Of a stretch of DNA of 64,000 nt, positions 41,121-50,895 are shown one piece after another. The position numbers were made by a program, and so were the translations under genes. This DNA comes from an uncultured Acidimicrobiales bacterium (lineage in GTDB: Bacteria > Actinomycetota > Acidimicrobiia > Acidimicrobiales > SZUA-35), in NCBI GenBank assembly GCA_937976305.1, contig CALJSB010000007.1, positions 1 to 64,000 on the forward strand. The letters run 5' to 3'. Each line of letters starts with the position of its first letter. The first letter of the stretch is position 1. The notes beneath the pieces were generated by a model. That model saw only the letters and a list, made by a program, of their open reading frames with translations, ran no database searches and was not told the origin of the DNA.

Positions 41121-42368
41121 ATGCAGCCCACCTACACCGACGTTGCGGACACCTTCCGCGAGAAGATCCAGGCCTTCCTGGCCGAGCACCTCCCTGCGAA
41201 CTGGGAAGGCATCGGCGCACTCGACGCCGACGCCGCAATGAAGTTCACCCAGGAGTGGCGCGACATCTTGCGCGACAACCAGTACTTGGCAGCCAACTGG
41301 CCCACTGAATATGGCGGCGCCGGGCTCACGGCTCTCGAATCGGTCATCATGGCAGAAGAGTTCGCCAAGGCCGGCGTGCCGACCGGTGGACCGAACGATG
41401 TGTTCGGTATCCAGATGGTCGGGAACACGATCATTCAGTGGGGATCCGAAGAGCAGAAGAAGCACTTCTTGCCCCGCATCATCTCGGGCGAGGACACCTG
41501 GTGCCAGGGATATTCAGAACCAAACGCCGGTTCGGATCTCGGCAACCTCGGCTGCAAGGCCGAGCTCGACGGTGACGAGTGGATCATCAACGGGCAGAAG
41601 ATCTGGACGTCGGCCGGGCATCTGGCTGACTGGATTTTCGTCCTCACCCGCACAGACGCCGATGCAGCAAAACACCGTGGCATCACGTTCCTGCTGGTTC
41701 CGATGGACCAAGAGGGTGTCGAGGTTCGCCCGATCCAGATGATCAGCGGGGAATCTGAGTTCAACGAGGTGTTTTTCTCAGATGCCCGCGCCCCCAGAGA
41801 GAACGTCATCGGTGAGGTGAATGGTGGCTGGGCTGTCGCTATGACCCTGCTCGGCTACGAACGGGGCGAAGCAGCTGCGACGACTCCGGTGCAGTTCAAG
41901 GTCGAGATCGATCGTCTCGTCGAGTTGGCGAAGGAGCAGGGCAGAGCCGACGACCCGGTCATCCGTCAGCAGATCGCCTGGTGCTACTCAAAGGTCGAGA
42001 TCATGCGGTTCCTCGGCATGCGCACGCTGACGAAGTTCCTCAACGGCGAGCACCCTGGACCCGATGCGTCGATCTTCAAGCTCTACTGGAGCGAGTACCA
42101 CCACAAGATCACCGAGCTTGCCGTTGACATTCTCGGGGCCAATGCCATGGAGATCGACGGCAAATTCCCATCGAGCGCGTTCTCGACTGATGCGCCCGGC
42201 GCTCCGAACAACTCCGGTAGTTGGATCGGCACGTTCCTCAATGCTCGGGCTGGCACGATCTACGCAGGCACGAGCCAGGTGCAGCGCAACATCATCGGCG
42301 AGATGGTGCTCGGCCTGCCCAAAGAACCCAAGTCAGACAAGGGACCCTGGAAAGACATCCCGAAGTGA
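41121..42368 (+). CDS. Acyl-CoA dehydrogenase
   Basis: This 415-residue flavoenzyme oxidises acyl-CoA thioesters to enoyl-CoA. Motifs are GYSEPNAGSDLGNLGCKAELDG and INGQKIWTSAGHLADW in the flavin/substrate region, RAPRENVIGEVNGGWAVAM, and the C-terminal GTIYAGTSQVQRNIIGEMVLGLP. The catalytic base cannot be placed with certainty. The ATG at 41121 gives a normal start (MQPTYTDVADTFREKI). An extension to 41040 is not family-like. Chain-length preference is unknown. Confidence 0.92.
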   Translation: MQPTYTDVADTFREKIQAFLAEHLPANWEGIGALDADAAMKFTQEWRDILRDNQYLAANWPTEYGGAGLTALESVIMAEEFAKAGVPTGGPNDVFGIQMVGNTIIQWGSEEQKKHFLPRIISGEDTWCQGYSEPNAGSDLGNLGCKAELDGDEWIINGQKIWTSAGHLADWIFVLTRTDADAAKHRGITFLLVPMDQEGVEVRPIQMISGESEFNEVFFSDARAPRENVIGEVNGGWAVAMTLLGYERGEAAATTPVQFKVEIDRLVELAKEQGRADDPVIRQQIAWCYSKVEIMRFLGMRTLTKFLNGEHPGPDASIFKLYWSEYHHKITELAVDILGANAMEIDGKFPSSAFSTDAPGAPNNSGSWIGTFLNARAGTIYAGTSQVQRNIIGEMVLGLPKEPKSDKGPWKDIPK

Positions 42369-42384
42369 ACGCCAGCGAACGCAC

Positions 42385-42426
42385 GGTGTCTTTCCCATGT
42401 CAACGCAGGGTGTCTTTCCCATGTCA
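42385..42426. repeat. 18-bp direct repeat carrying two start codons
   Basis: GGTGTCTTTCCCATGTCA is at 42385-42402 and again at 42409-42426 (24-bp period). Each copy ends in an in-frame ATGTCA, so the next small gene has duplicated possible starts at 42397 and 42421. Confidence 0.85.
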
Positions 42427-42702
42427 GAGCAGAGATATTCCCAAGTAGAAATGGGTGGCGCGATTCCGGCTGCGGCCGCTGTGGCCGTGGTTCGAAGGCC
42501 AGATCTTTGGGCGACCGCTTTGCGAGCGGGTTGGTCGATGGCGCCATCGGGCTGGTGGCGCCAGAAGCCCTATCTTCCTGTTCCCGATCCGTCGTGGATG
42601 CACTTCAGGCTCGAGACGGCCTACGGCGGCGAGCAACCAGGCCCCATGCAAGCCGACGATCTCGTCACCTGGCTGGAGTGGAAGAAAGACGCCGCGCTCT
42701 AA
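42421..42702 (+). CDS. Small conserved actinobacterial protein of unknown function
   Basis: This 93-residue protein (101 if started at 42397) has a hydrophobic Ala/Val-rich N-terminus, then RRPDLWATALRAGWSMAPSGWWRQKPYLPVPDP and MHFRLETAYGG, and ends DDLVTWLEWKKDAAL. The Trp-rich RRP.LW..A......P.GWW....LP.P......FR..TAYG pattern recurs in actinobacterial hypotheticals, so it seems real. Function unknown. A strong terminator hairpin follows 12 nt after the stop. Start choice is ambiguous because the start region is duplicated. Confidence 0.7.
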   Translation: MSEQRYSQVEMGGAIPAAAAVAVVRRPDLWATALRAGWSMAPSGWWRQKPYLPVPDPSWMHFRLETAYGGEQPGPMQADDLVTWLEWKKDAAL

Positions 42703-42713
42703 GCCGGTCGCAA

Positions 42714-42737
42714 GCTTGGTCGGCGGAGCCGACAAGC
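42714..42737 (+). terminator. Hairpin between convergent small gene and ROK gene
   Basis: GCTT-g-GTCGGC (42714-42724) pairs with GCCGAC-AAGC (42728-42737) around a GGA loop, a 10-bp stem with one bulged G. It is located 12 nt after the plus-strand stop. Confidence 0.55.
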
Positions 42738-42787
42738 CCTGAGCGCGAGAGTCGATCGCGAGTAGCTCGCAGCGACAGCGGAGACAG

Positions 42788-43687
42788 CTAGCGCGGCTCG
42801 ATGAGGCCGATCGTGTGGCCGGCGTGACGAAAGCCGACGGCACCGGCCCCGATCAACGGGCCATCTGGTCCACAGCCTCCGGGCTCCACTCGCAAGCCGC
42901 GCGAGTAGTCAAGCGAGCACACGCGTCCGACTTCCTCACGGACCGCAGCAAAGAACGGTTCGCCGAAGCCGAGTGCGACCGAGCCCGAGATCACCGCCAA
43001 TCGGATGTCGAGCAAGTTGCCGACCGAGCCGATGGCGCGACCAACAAGGGCGCCGGTTCGGGTGATGTCTGACGTGCTGGCTTCTTTCGAGGGGCGACCG
43101 ATTCGGTGCTCGATTGACGTGCCGGAGGTCTCGGCCTCGAGCGTGCCCTGGATCTGTCGCGGTGGTTGGTTGCCGTCCGGTTCAACGATCACATGTCCGA
43201 TATGGCCGGCGTTGCCGGTCGCTCCATCGAGCAAACGGCCGTCGACGACGATGCCTCCGCCGACTCCAGTCGACACCACCATCGCGATGTAGTCGCGCTC
43301 GCCCACCGCTGCGCCGACCCACCCTTCCCCTAAGGCCAGAGCCTTGGCATCGTTGTCGACTCGGGTTGGCAGGCCGGTGTAGCGCTCGATCTCTTCGGCG
43401 AGGGGAAACGAGCGCCAACCCGGAATGTTCAGCGGGGAAACCAGTTCGCCTCCCGCCGACATCGGGCCTCCACACCCAACTCCGCAAACGACAAATCGAT
43501 CGAACGGGGCGAGCTCATCGATGAGGCCGGTCAGAGCTTCAAACAGAACGGCGGCATCTGCTGGCTCTCCGTTCGGACCGATTTTGGGCGTTGGTTTCGC
43601 TCGACGCTCCGTCAAGCGTCCGTCTTCGGTCACCACTCCAACGGCCATTTTTGTGCCACCCATGTCGACGGCGAGAGCGAATTCCAC
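42788..43687 (-). CDS. ROK family sugar kinase/regulator lacking the zinc motif
   Basis: This 299-residue ROK protein starts with the phosphate-binding ALAVDMGGTKMAVGVV. VVSTGVGGGIVVDG and GATGNAGHIGHVIVEPDG follow. Where most ROK kinases carry CxCGxxGCxE for zinc, it has a Cys-free stretch (PPRQIQGTLEAETSG), keeping the Glu. It may be a glucokinase-like enzyme with a structurally altered loop. The second ROK protein in the window (60.2 kb) keeps the motif. It is divergent from moxR across 46 nt. Confidence 0.85.
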   Translation of the reverse strand: MEFALAVDMGGTKMAVGVVTEDGRLTERRAKPTPKIGPNGEPADAAVLFEALTGLIDELAPFDRFVVCGVGCGGPMSAGGELVSPLNIPGWRSFPLAEEIERYTGLPTRVDNDAKALALGEGWVGAAVGERDYIAMVVSTGVGGGIVVDGRLLDGATGNAGHIGHVIVEPDGNQPPRQIQGTLEAETSGTSIEHRIGRPSKEASTSDITRTGALVGRAIGSVGNLLDIRLAVISGSVALGFGEPFFAAVREEVGRVCSLDYSRGLRVEPGGCGPDGPLIGAGAVGFRHAGHTIGLIEPR

Positions 43688-43733
43688 GTGGCGACTCTAG
43701 GGCAGGGCTGATCGCCCAGTACGCTTCGTCGCC

Positions 43734-44714
43734 GTGAGCGAAGAGTCAGCAAATCTCGATGAATCACGGGCTGCGCAGTTTGCGGCGGCCTTCAAAGCAA
43801 TCGGCGACAACATGGAACGCGTCGTCCGAGGCAAACGAGAAGTCGTCGAGCAGTCACTTCTGTGTCTGCTCGCCTCAGGTCATCTCTTGGTCGAGGACAT
43901 CCCGGGAGTCGGCAAGACTACGTTGGCAAAAGCGATGGCTGCATCCATCGGTTCGCCACTCGGCCGCATCCAATTCACCCCCGACCTGCTACCAGCAGAT
44001 GTCACGGGTGTCAGCGTGTGGAATCGCAACGACGGCAACTTCGTCTTCCGACCCGGACCGATCTTCAACCGACTCGTACTCGCCGACGAAATCAACCGGG
44101 CCTCGCCGAAGACGCAGTCAGCGCTTCTCGAAGCCATGGCCGAAGACCAAGTCACGGTCGACGGAACAACACACAAGCTCCCCAAGCCGTTCATGGTGGT
44201 GGCAACACAGAACCCCATCGAACAGGAGGGCACCTACCCATTGCCTGAGTCCCAGCTCGATCGATTCTTGATGAGGATCTCTGTCGGGTACCCGGCCCGC
44301 GACGACGAGTACGGCATTCTGCAAACTCACGAACAAGACAACGTCGTTGACCATCTGCAACCCGTGGCCTCGATCAAAGACGTTGAGACCATGTCGCATC
44401 TCGTTTCTGCGGTCCACATCGAACCGGATCTTCGCGGTTACCTGATCGACCTTGCGGAGGCGACCCGTCGTCATGGGTCGGTGAGTCTTGGCATGTCGCC
44501 TCGGGCAACACTCAGCCTGCAGCGGGTCGCTCGGGCCCGAGCCGCCGCTGCCGGTCGAACGTTTGTCACCGACGACGACATCAAGGCAGTCGCCTCGAAC
44601 GTGATTTCCCACCGTCTCATCCTCAACCCCGAGGCGATGTTGCGAGGGACAACAGCTGACGACATCGTTCGCGACGTACTACAGGCTGTTGCGGTGCCCT
44701 ACGATCGGGTCTGA
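43734..44714 (+). CDS. moxR: MoxR family AAA+ ATPase
   Basis: This 326-residue AAA+ ATPase acts as a chaperone with the DUF58 protein encoded next. Walker A is EDIPGVGKTTLAKAMA and Walker B is LVLADEINRASPKTQSALLEAM. Sensor 1 is VVATQNPIEQEGTYPLPESQLDRFL, and the C-terminal lid contains GMSPRATLSLQRVARARA. The start is GTG. MoxR-DUF58-transglutaminase operons are common beside actinobacterial division clusters. Confidence 0.94.
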   Translation: MSEESANLDESRAAQFAAAFKAIGDNMERVVRGKREVVEQSLLCLLASGHLLVEDIPGVGKTTLAKAMAASIGSPLGRIQFTPDLLPADVTGVSVWNRNDGNFVFRPGPIFNRLVLADEINRASPKTQSALLEAMAEDQVTVDGTTHKLPKPFMVVATQNPIEQEGTYPLPESQLDRFLMRISVGYPARDDEYGILQTHEQDNVVDHLQPVASIKDVETMSHLVSAVHIEPDLRGYLIDLAEATRRHGSVSLGMSPRATLSLQRVARARAAAAGRTFVTDDDIKAVASNVISHRLILNPEAMLRGTTADDIVRDVLQAVAVPYDRV

Positions 44715-44815
44715 CCGAAATCGGCGTCCGGCGCGTTGGAGAGTGAGCAGCCGGTTCAGCCCTATCGAGGGAGTCCAATCGCAGTGCACCATCTGAGCCA
44801 CCCCTGCGGCCTCTC

Positions 44816-46003
44816 ATGAAACCAACTCGCGCCGGGATTGGTCTCGCTGTCGTGTGTGTCGCCTGTTTCGTGCTCGGCAGGCTGTTCGGCACAACGGAGA
44901 TGTTCTATCTGTCTGCGATCTGCTTGGCAGCGCTCGTCTTCGCCGTGATCTATACGGCAACGGCACAGCTCGATCTCACCGTCGCCCGCACCGCCAACCC
45001 GTCGCGCCTTCGAGCCGGAACTCCGGCTCGCATCGATCTGAGTCTGCTCAACCTCGCTCGGCGGCGCACCCCGGTTCTCCGAGTCCAAGATCACGTTCAG
45101 AACTCGAGTGGTGCATCACTTCTTTTGGCCCCCATCAAAGGGCGCGATCGCTCCGAAATTGCATATCGGCTCCCGACTCGCCGCCGAGGCAGGCTTGATG
45201 TTGGCCCCCTCGACCTCACCCTTGGCGATCCGCTCGGACTCACGAGCTCAACGGTCCGAGCGTCGGACCAAGTCACGCTGATGGTGCACGCAAAGCTCAT
45301 CGATCTCGGTGTTCTTCACGCTCGAGCCGGACACGACCCCACCGCCGATCAACAACCGATCCGTGCACTTGCTTCCGGCGGCGATGAGTTCTTTGCGCTT
45401 CGCCCCTACGTCGTTGGCGACGAACTGCGGCGAGTGCACTGGCGAGCCTCCGCCCGAACCGGCGAGCTCGTCGTCAAACAAGAAGAACGGCCCCGCACTG
45501 GTCGAGTCACCGTCGTGCTCGATCGTCGACGCTCTGTGTACGACGAGGAGGGGTTTGAACGTGCTGTCTCTGCGGCGCTGAGCGCTCTCCACGCAGGCTG
45601 GCGGGGCGACGATGCGTTGCGCTTCCTCACCTCGGCGAGTCCGGGCTTTACCGACATCCGCAGCCGAGCCGAGCTCGATGCGGTCGATGAGCAGTTGGCA
45701 ATGGTCACCTCAACGGAGGGAGCCAGCCTCGTGCGGACGATCGACGAGATCACTCGAGTTGGCCGCGGCGGCACCTTGATCCTCGTCACCGGGATCCCGA
45801 CCGAAGAGCTGAACGCGGCGATCGAGGGAGCTCGTCGGTCGTTCGGACTCATCCACACAGTGCTGTGCCAGCCAGTCGCCTCAACCTCGATACCGGGAGC
45901 AATCATGCACACGCCCGAAAGCGACTTCCAGGCTGAGTGGAATGAGGCGCAGCACCGCTCAACAACGATCCGCACGACCACCGGTGGAGCAACAACGTCA
46001 TGA
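44816..46003 (+). CDS. DUF58 (vWA-like) protein
   Basis: This 395-residue protein has two N-terminal membrane helices (IGLAVVCVACFVLGRLFG, MFYLSAICLAALVFAVIY) and an extracytoplasmic or cytoplasmic beta domain. The DUF58 core is DEFFALRPYVVGDELRRVHWRASARTGELVV, then RVTVVLDRRRSVYD, a vWA-like metal-site start. It partners MoxR in the operon. The stop overlaps the next ATG by 4 nt. Exact role is unknown for this family. Confidence 0.9.
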   Translation: MKPTRAGIGLAVVCVACFVLGRLFGTTEMFYLSAICLAALVFAVIYTATAQLDLTVARTANPSRLRAGTPARIDLSLLNLARRRTPVLRVQDHVQNSSGASLLLAPIKGRDRSEIAYRLPTRRRGRLDVGPLDLTLGDPLGLTSSTVRASDQVTLMVHAKLIDLGVLHARAGHDPTADQQPIRALASGGDEFFALRPYVVGDELRRVHWRASARTGELVVKQEERPRTGRVTVVLDRRRSVYDEEGFERAVSAALSALHAGWRGDDALRFLTSASPGFTDIRSRAELDAVDEQLAMVTSTEGASLVRTIDEITRVGRGGTLILVTGIPTEELNAAIEGARRSFGLIHTVLCQPVASTSIPGAIMHTPESDFQAEWNEAQHRSTTIRTTTGGATTS

Positions 46004-48321
46004 ACACCCAACAATCGCAACCGCCGATCTGGCTCGAGGTTGTCGCGGCACTGTTGGTGCCGTCAGCCTGCTACGGCTTTGTCCGCGTTTTTTCCGAGAC
46101 ATCATCGGTTCTTCCGCTCATCGGCGCCGCACTCCTCTCCACAGCAGCAGCGGTCGCCCTGCGCCGTGCCCGTGTTCCTCTGCTTCCGGCGCTCATTGTT
46201 TCGCTCGCAGCTCTGTTTGTACTGATCGCCAACCGCTACGCACCCGGAACGTCACGGCTCGGGATCATCCCGACTCGTGACACCCTCAACGTTCTTGAGA
46301 CGCTGCTTCGCGACGGCATCGAACAGTTCCGCGAACTCAAGGCCCCGGTCCAAGGCAGCGACCCGTTCATTGCTGCGGCAATGGGCGGCGCATGGCTGAT
46401 GGCGTTCCTCACCGACTGGGGCGCCCTGCGGCTTCGGCTCGCCTTTGAGCCAGTTCTACCCGCCGGGTTGCTCTTCATTTTCTCCGCAGTGCTCGGCGCC
46501 GGCAACTCCCAGCTCAGCTCCACCGTCGTTTTTGTTCTGGCCGTCGTGGCGTGGGCGATCACCCAGCGGACCCACACGCTCGCCGACCGAGGTCTATGGC
46601 TTACCGTCGATCGACGGCGCGGCCCAATCGGCTTGGCTCAAGCCGGGCTGGCGGTCGCGCTCGCCGCAGTTCTGATCGGTGTCGGTCTGGGCCCGAGACT
46701 CCCGGGCGCAGATGCTGAAGAGATCATCGCCTGGCGGAACCAGGGCGACCCAACCCGAACCGTGATCTCGCCCTATGCCAGCATTGGCAGCCGTCTCGTC
46801 AGCCAGCAAGAAACGCTGTTGTTCACCGTGCAATCTTCCCAGCCCGCTTATTGGCGACTTGCCGGGCTCGATACGTTCGAACCGGAAACGAATCTGTGGA
46901 CAACCCGAGGCCAGTTCAACCCTGAGGAGGGCGGCCTCCCAGGCAACCGAGCCCGTGCGGGCACCACGGTCACGGTCGAACAGACATTCCAGATCGAAGG
47001 TCTCGCCGAGATCTGGCTCCCAGCCGCTTTTGCGCCGGCAACACTCCTCGAGGCCGACGTTGATGCAACGTGGAATGCCGATGAGGCTGCGCTCACGGTC
47101 AGCCGGGCCTACAACGACTCCGATGGCGCCAACTACTCCATCGAGTCAGTCGTCCCGATATTCACCCCGGAAGAGCTGAACGCCGCCCCAACCACCGTTC
47201 CGGCCGACATCGCAGAGCGATACCTCGACCTGCCGAACGGGGTCTCACCGCGTATCGCCAGCGAGGCCCAGGAGATCACCGCTGGTGCAACGACTCGCTA
47301 CGAACAAATGCTGGCCCTACAGGACCACTTTCGTACGTTTGACTACAGCATCCGGCTTGGTCCGAGAGGCGATGACCCGATCGAGACCTTTCTCGACGAA
47401 CAGGTCGGCTTTTGCCAGCAATTCAGCGGCACGTTTGCGCTGATGGCCCGCTCGCTCGGAGCGCCAGCACGCGTCGCTGTCGGTTTCACCTGGGGCGACC
47501 CCATCGGCGACGGCGCCTATGAAGTGACCGGCCGCCACACCCATGCATGGCCCGAAGTCTGGTTCGAAGGTCTGGGTTGGGTGCAGTTCGAGCCAACGCC
47601 CGGCCGTGGTTCTCCCAATGCGCCCCATACGAATGCAGATGCCCAGCAAGACTCACCGACCGAACCGGGCGATCCGGCAACCACCGGCACGACACGGCCG
47701 CCATCGACGACACCCGAGCCGAACCTCGAAGATGTCATTCCCGAGTTCGACACAGATCTCGAGACGGTCACACTCGACGACAACGACGGCGCTTCGTTCC
47801 CTTGGCGGATCCTGGCGATCCCCGGGGCGGTCGCACTGTACGCGTTGGCTGCGATTGGATTCCGCCGACTTCGCCGGAGCCGTCGCCGACAAAGCGCAAC
47901 GACTCCCCTGGCCAAGGTCGAAGCCGCTTGGGCTGACGCAGCAGATGATCTCGACCAAGGCTTCCAGCTGCGACGGCACGCGTCTGAAACTCGACGAGAG
48001 TTTGCCTACCGGGCGTCACAAGATCGCCGGGTACCCGAAGAGGCAATGGAAACGCTCGGTCAGATCGTCACCGAAGCTCGTTTCCGTGCGACCCAGCCGG
48101 GTGGCGGCGTGAGCGACAACCGAGTCGAAGCCGCGGTATCGGCCAGCGACGCGATCAGCACCAGGGTCAAGGATCGGGTGCCGGTCCACACTCGCATCTG
48201 GCGTGATATCGACCCTCGGCGGTTCTTCAAGGGCAGCTCACGGGTCGTTGTGTCGACCCCGGGTGCCGAGGGCTCTTCAACGAGCGATCCGACCGAAGAG
48301 CGCGAACTCGTCGACGCCTAA
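46000..48321 (+). CDS. Transglutaminase-like membrane protein (TgpA, DUF3488/DUF4129)
   Basis: This 773-residue protein has six to seven N-terminal helices (~1-230), a large extracytoplasmic region with a transglutaminase-like core, one helix near residue 600-620 and a cytoplasmic C-terminal domain. The catalytic Cys is in GFCQQFSGTFALMARSLGAPARV, and the His in VTGRHTHAWPEVWFEGLGWVQFEPTPG, where Asp/Glu completes the triad. The linker after the core is Pro/Thr-rich. TgpA proteins work with MoxR and DUF58, probably in wall or protein modification. Confidence 0.92.
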   Translation: MNTQQSQPPIWLEVVAALLVPSACYGFVRVFSETSSVLPLIGAALLSTAAAVALRRARVPLLPALIVSLAALFVLIANRYAPGTSRLGIIPTRDTLNVLETLLRDGIEQFRELKAPVQGSDPFIAAAMGGAWLMAFLTDWGALRLRLAFEPVLPAGLLFIFSAVLGAGNSQLSSTVVFVLAVVAWAITQRTHTLADRGLWLTVDRRRGPIGLAQAGLAVALAAVLIGVGLGPRLPGADAEEIIAWRNQGDPTRTVISPYASIGSRLVSQQETLLFTVQSSQPAYWRLAGLDTFEPETNLWTTRGQFNPEEGGLPGNRARAGTTVTVEQTFQIEGLAEIWLPAAFAPATLLEADVDATWNADEAALTVSRAYNDSDGANYSIESVVPIFTPEELNAAPTTVPADIAERYLDLPNGVSPRIASEAQEITAGATTRYEQMLALQDHFRTFDYSIRLGPRGDDPIETFLDEQVGFCQQFSGTFALMARSLGAPARVAVGFTWGDPIGDGAYEVTGRHTHAWPEVWFEGLGWVQFEPTPGRGSPNAPHTNADAQQDSPTEPGDPATTGTTRPPSTTPEPNLEDVIPEFDTDLETVTLDDNDGASFPWRILAIPGAVALYALAAIGFRRLRRSRRRQSATTPLAKVEAAWADAADDLDQGFQLRRHASETRREFAYRASQDRRVPEEAMETLGQIVTEARFRATQPGGGVSDNRVEAAVSASDAISTRVKDRVPVHTRIWRDIDPRRFFKGSSRVVVSTPGAEGSSTSDPTEERELVDA

Positions 48322-48440
48322 TCGGCAGACACACACCGGATAGCCGAAGAGCCTGTGCCGGCAACGGGGGCAACCCAGCTGGCCTGTGCGGGCCTGCAGT
48401 GAGCTGGCCTGCCAAGTGAGCAAGCCTGTGTGATTGCGGT

Positions 48441-48459
48441 CGGGCCGGTTCAGGGCCCG
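48441..48459. terminator. Hairpin between convergent tgpA and DUF3040 genes
   Basis: CGGGCC (48441-48446) pairs with GGCCCG (48454-48459) across a 7-nt loop in the 151-nt convergent gap. Upstream in the same gap AGCTGGCCTG occurs twice. No T-run follows. Confidence 0.4.
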
Positions 48460-48472
48460 AGGCAAGAAGCTC

Positions 48473-48844
48473 TCAGGACTCGCTGTCGTCGTCGCTCTCG
48501 TCGTCGCCTTCACCGCGGCGACGGAGGTTCGGGTTCGCTGTTTTGATCGCGTCCGAAACCTTGTTGAGGCCGGCACGGCTCATCATCCGCAGATTGCGCT
48601 CGAGGCCAAGTGCGCTGACGAGCATCACGAAGAACCCGGCGAAGGCGAGGAGGAAGTGGATCTGCAGCGTGCTGACCATGAGGACGAGCCCAGCGATGAG
48701 TCCGACGACCATCCACTTGAGGGAACCGATCGCATGGCGATAGACCGTGGTTTCGCTGACCTCTTTGGCCAGGCGCGGATCAGTTTCGTGAAGGTTTCGC
48801 TCGATCTCGTCGAGGATCCTCTGTTCGTTCTCAGACAGCGGCAT
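48473..48844 (-). CDS. DUF3040 small membrane protein
   Basis: This 123-residue protein starts MPLSENEQRILDEIERNL, the hallmark of the actinobacterial DUF3040 family. It has two membrane helices (WMVVGLIAGLVLMVSTLQI, LLAFAGFFVMLVSALGL) and an acidic tail of Asp/Glu/Ser. The ATG at 48844 is preferred over the TTG at 48856, matching the family. DUF3040 genes usually lie near dinB and mraZ in actinobacteria, as here. Function is unknown. Confidence 0.88.
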   Translation of the reverse strand: MPLSENEQRILDEIERNLHETDPRLAKEVSETTVYRHAIGSLKWMVVGLIAGLVLMVSTLQIHFLLAFAGFFVMLVSALGLERNLRMMSRAGLNKVSDAIKTANPNLRRRGEGDDESDDDSES

Positions 48845-48954
48845 CGCTGATCCCAACTCAACCTCTCTTCGAACCCGTTTCCGAGTCCGATCGCTTCGGC
48901 CTAACCACTATATCTTCGCGCAGCGAGCAGCGAGAGACAACGCGCGCAGGACCA

Positions 48955-50298
48955 TCACCCATCGAGACACTCATCTTGGGGGCCCCAGGGCTGGGCAAAT
49001 CTCTCCTTGATCGGTGTCTCTCGACTCCTCGAATCATCTGCTTCGGGGTCTGGTTGCCCACCAGGAGCGACGCGTTGGGGCTTCCCGAGGAGTGTTGCCG
49101 GCCCGATGGCCGCTGGCCCGAACCGGGCTCGAATCGTGTCGATCGCCTCGGTGCTTGCAACTGCCGGCTTTCCAGAGGCCCCCGTGTGATCGGCGGTTTG
49201 TCCTGCCAAGTCATCGAACGTGAGCTGTTCGTTCACTTCGTGTGTGAGGCCTGAGACACCCACCCCGAGGAGGCGCAACCCTTGGTCGAGGTCGACCTTG
49301 TCGAGGAGTTCGTCAGCCACAGCAACGATCACGGGTCCCTGGTCAGTCGGCTGGCCGAGCGTGAGCGAGCGAGTCACGGTTTGGAAGCTCGGGTACCGAG
49401 CCTTGATCGTGACGGTTCTGCCCCGCAGTTCCGCGCTGCGCAAGCGGCTCGCCACTGAGTCGGCCATTCCCACCAACTCGCGATGGAGGCCATCGCGGTC
49501 GAATCGATCGGTCGCAAACGTTTCCTCGTGGCTGATCGACTTCGTTTCGCGTTCGGGCTCAACGGGCCGCTCATCTCGACCGTTCGACACCGCGTGGAGG
49601 TGACGGCCACTTGCCTCGCCAACGGCGCCGATCAATGTCTCGAGCGGGAGGTCTGCAAGCTCACCAACGGTCGCAATACCAAGCCGTGCGAGCCGCTCGG
49701 CGGTCTTTGGGCCGACCCCCCACATGGCCCGGATCGGCAACGGCCGCAAGAAATCTTCGACGCCTTCGGGCGTCACCACGTGGACGCCCGACCCGGGCGT
49801 GACGCGACGGCCCTTGATCTGCGGCTTGGCCTCGACCGAGGCGAGCTTGGCCACCAGCTTCGAGGGCGCGACCCCGACCGAACAGCTCAGATCGACCTCC
49901 GCTCGAACCCGATCTCTGATCGCGGCGGCAATTTCTGGGGCCGCACCCTGTAACCGTTGGGCCCCTGTCACATCGAGAAACGCCTCATCGAGCGACAGCG
50001 GTTCGACCAGATCAGTAACACTCCGAAAAATCGCCATCACCTGCCGACTGACATCTGCATACAGCTTGTGATTGCCGGGCAGAAAGATCGCCTGGGGGCA
50101 CCTCCTGCGGGCAATGCTCGACGGCATGGCAGACCGCACACCGAAGACCCGCGCCTGGTAGTTGGCCGCGGCCACCACTCCTCTGCGACCTGTCCCACCG
50201 ACGACCAGAGGTTTGCCCCGCAACGACGGGTCATCTCGCTCCTCGACCGACGCGTAGAACGCGTCCATATCGACGTGGAGGATGGAGCGTCGTGTCAC
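48955..50298 (-). CDS. dinB: DNA polymerase IV (Y-family)
   Basis: This 447-residue translesion polymerase has [19 protein letters not shown] with the metal Asp pair start. [19 protein letters not shown] follows, then [14 protein letters not shown], which carries the other catalytic Asp-Glu. The HhH region is [31 protein letters not shown]. The little-finger domain follows, with a Pro/Ala-rich C-terminus. A canonical clamp-binding peptide may lie near QLTFDDL. The start overlaps the nudix stop by 4 nt. Confidence 0.95.
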   Translation of the reverse strand: MTRRSILHVDMDAFYASVEERDDPSLRGKPLVVGGTGRRGVVAAANYQARVFGVRSAMPSSIARRRCPQAIFLPGNHKLYADVSRQVMAIFRSVTDLVEPLSLDEAFLDVTGAQRLQGAAPEIAAAIRDRVRAEVDLSCSVGVAPSKLVAKLASVEAKPQIKGRRVTPGSGVHVVTPEGVEDFLRPLPIRAMWGVGPKTAERLARLGIATVGELADLPLETLIGAVGEASGRHLHAVSNGRDERPVEPERETKSISHEETFATDRFDRDGLHRELVGMADSVASRLRSAELRGRTVTIKARYPSFQTVTRSLTLGQPTDQGPVIVAVADELLDKVDLDQGLRLLGVGVSGLTHEVNEQLTFDDLAGQTADHTGASGKPAVASTEAIDTIRARFGPAAIGPATLLGKPQRVAPGGQPDPEADDSRSRETPIKERFAQPWGPQDECLDG

Positions 50299-50834
50299 GT
50301 ATCGAGGCGCGTCACGCGCCGGTCTTCAGCCGAAGTGCCATCGAGCCGGTAGGCGAACGTTCGACCATCGCTGACTCCCTCGACGAGGTGGGCGGCCATC
50401 GGCTCGCGCACCCACTGCGGAGCGTCGACCATCATCTCAATCGCTGCGTCTGTCTCCATGAAGCGGGCATCGATCACAATCTGATCTGGGTCATCGATCG
50501 CAATCTCCCCAGCGAAGGACTCGGCACGGTGAGCAACGACCTGCAGGAAGAATCCGAATCCTGGTGCTGTCACCTCAACCCGGTAGAGCGGCTCACCCCA
50601 GCCATCGACGATGAGCCCCGTCTCTTCGTTGACCTCACGGCCCAGGGCGACAATCGGTGACTCGCCTGGATCAACGACTCCGCCCGGCGGCGACCAATCA
50701 GTCGATCCATTCCGGCGACGGTTGTTGACAAGCAGCACGCGGCCTTCGCCGTCGACCACGACGCCGCCGGCAACAGCCCAGTGACGGAGACCGTCTGGCC
50801 CCGGTTCTGGCACATGGGTGTCTGCGTGGCTCAT
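50295..50834 (-). CDS. NUDIX hydrolase
   Basis: This 179-residue hydrolase has the Nudix box [24 protein letters not shown], which meets GX5EX7REUXEEXGU. It is preceded by [26 protein letters not shown]. It removes diphosphate-linked moieties. The gene is coupled to dinB (ATGA), so nucleotide-pool sanitation together with translesion synthesis is a reasonable guess. The substrate is not determined. Confidence 0.9.
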   Translation of the reverse strand: MSHADTHVPEPGPDGLRHWAVAGGVVVDGEGRVLLVNNRRRNGSTDWSPPGGVVDPGESPIVALGREVNEETGLIVDGWGEPLYRVEVTAPGFGFFLQVVAHRAESFAGEIAIDDPDQIVIDARFMETDAAIEMMVDAPQWVREPMAAHLVEGVSDGRTFAYRLDGTSAEDRRVTRLDT

Positions 50835-50895
50835 GGGTCCCAGCTTGTCAGATGTTGTGCTCTGTGGACACCAGCCCCGTGGATACGATCAGCGT

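Noticed and set aside
42064-42420. N-terminal extension of the small protein through the acyl-CoA dehydrogenase 3' end
   Set aside because: The frame is open, but residues there are a Ser/Arg-rich shadow of the dehydrogenase. The conserved part starts only after the duplicated ATG.
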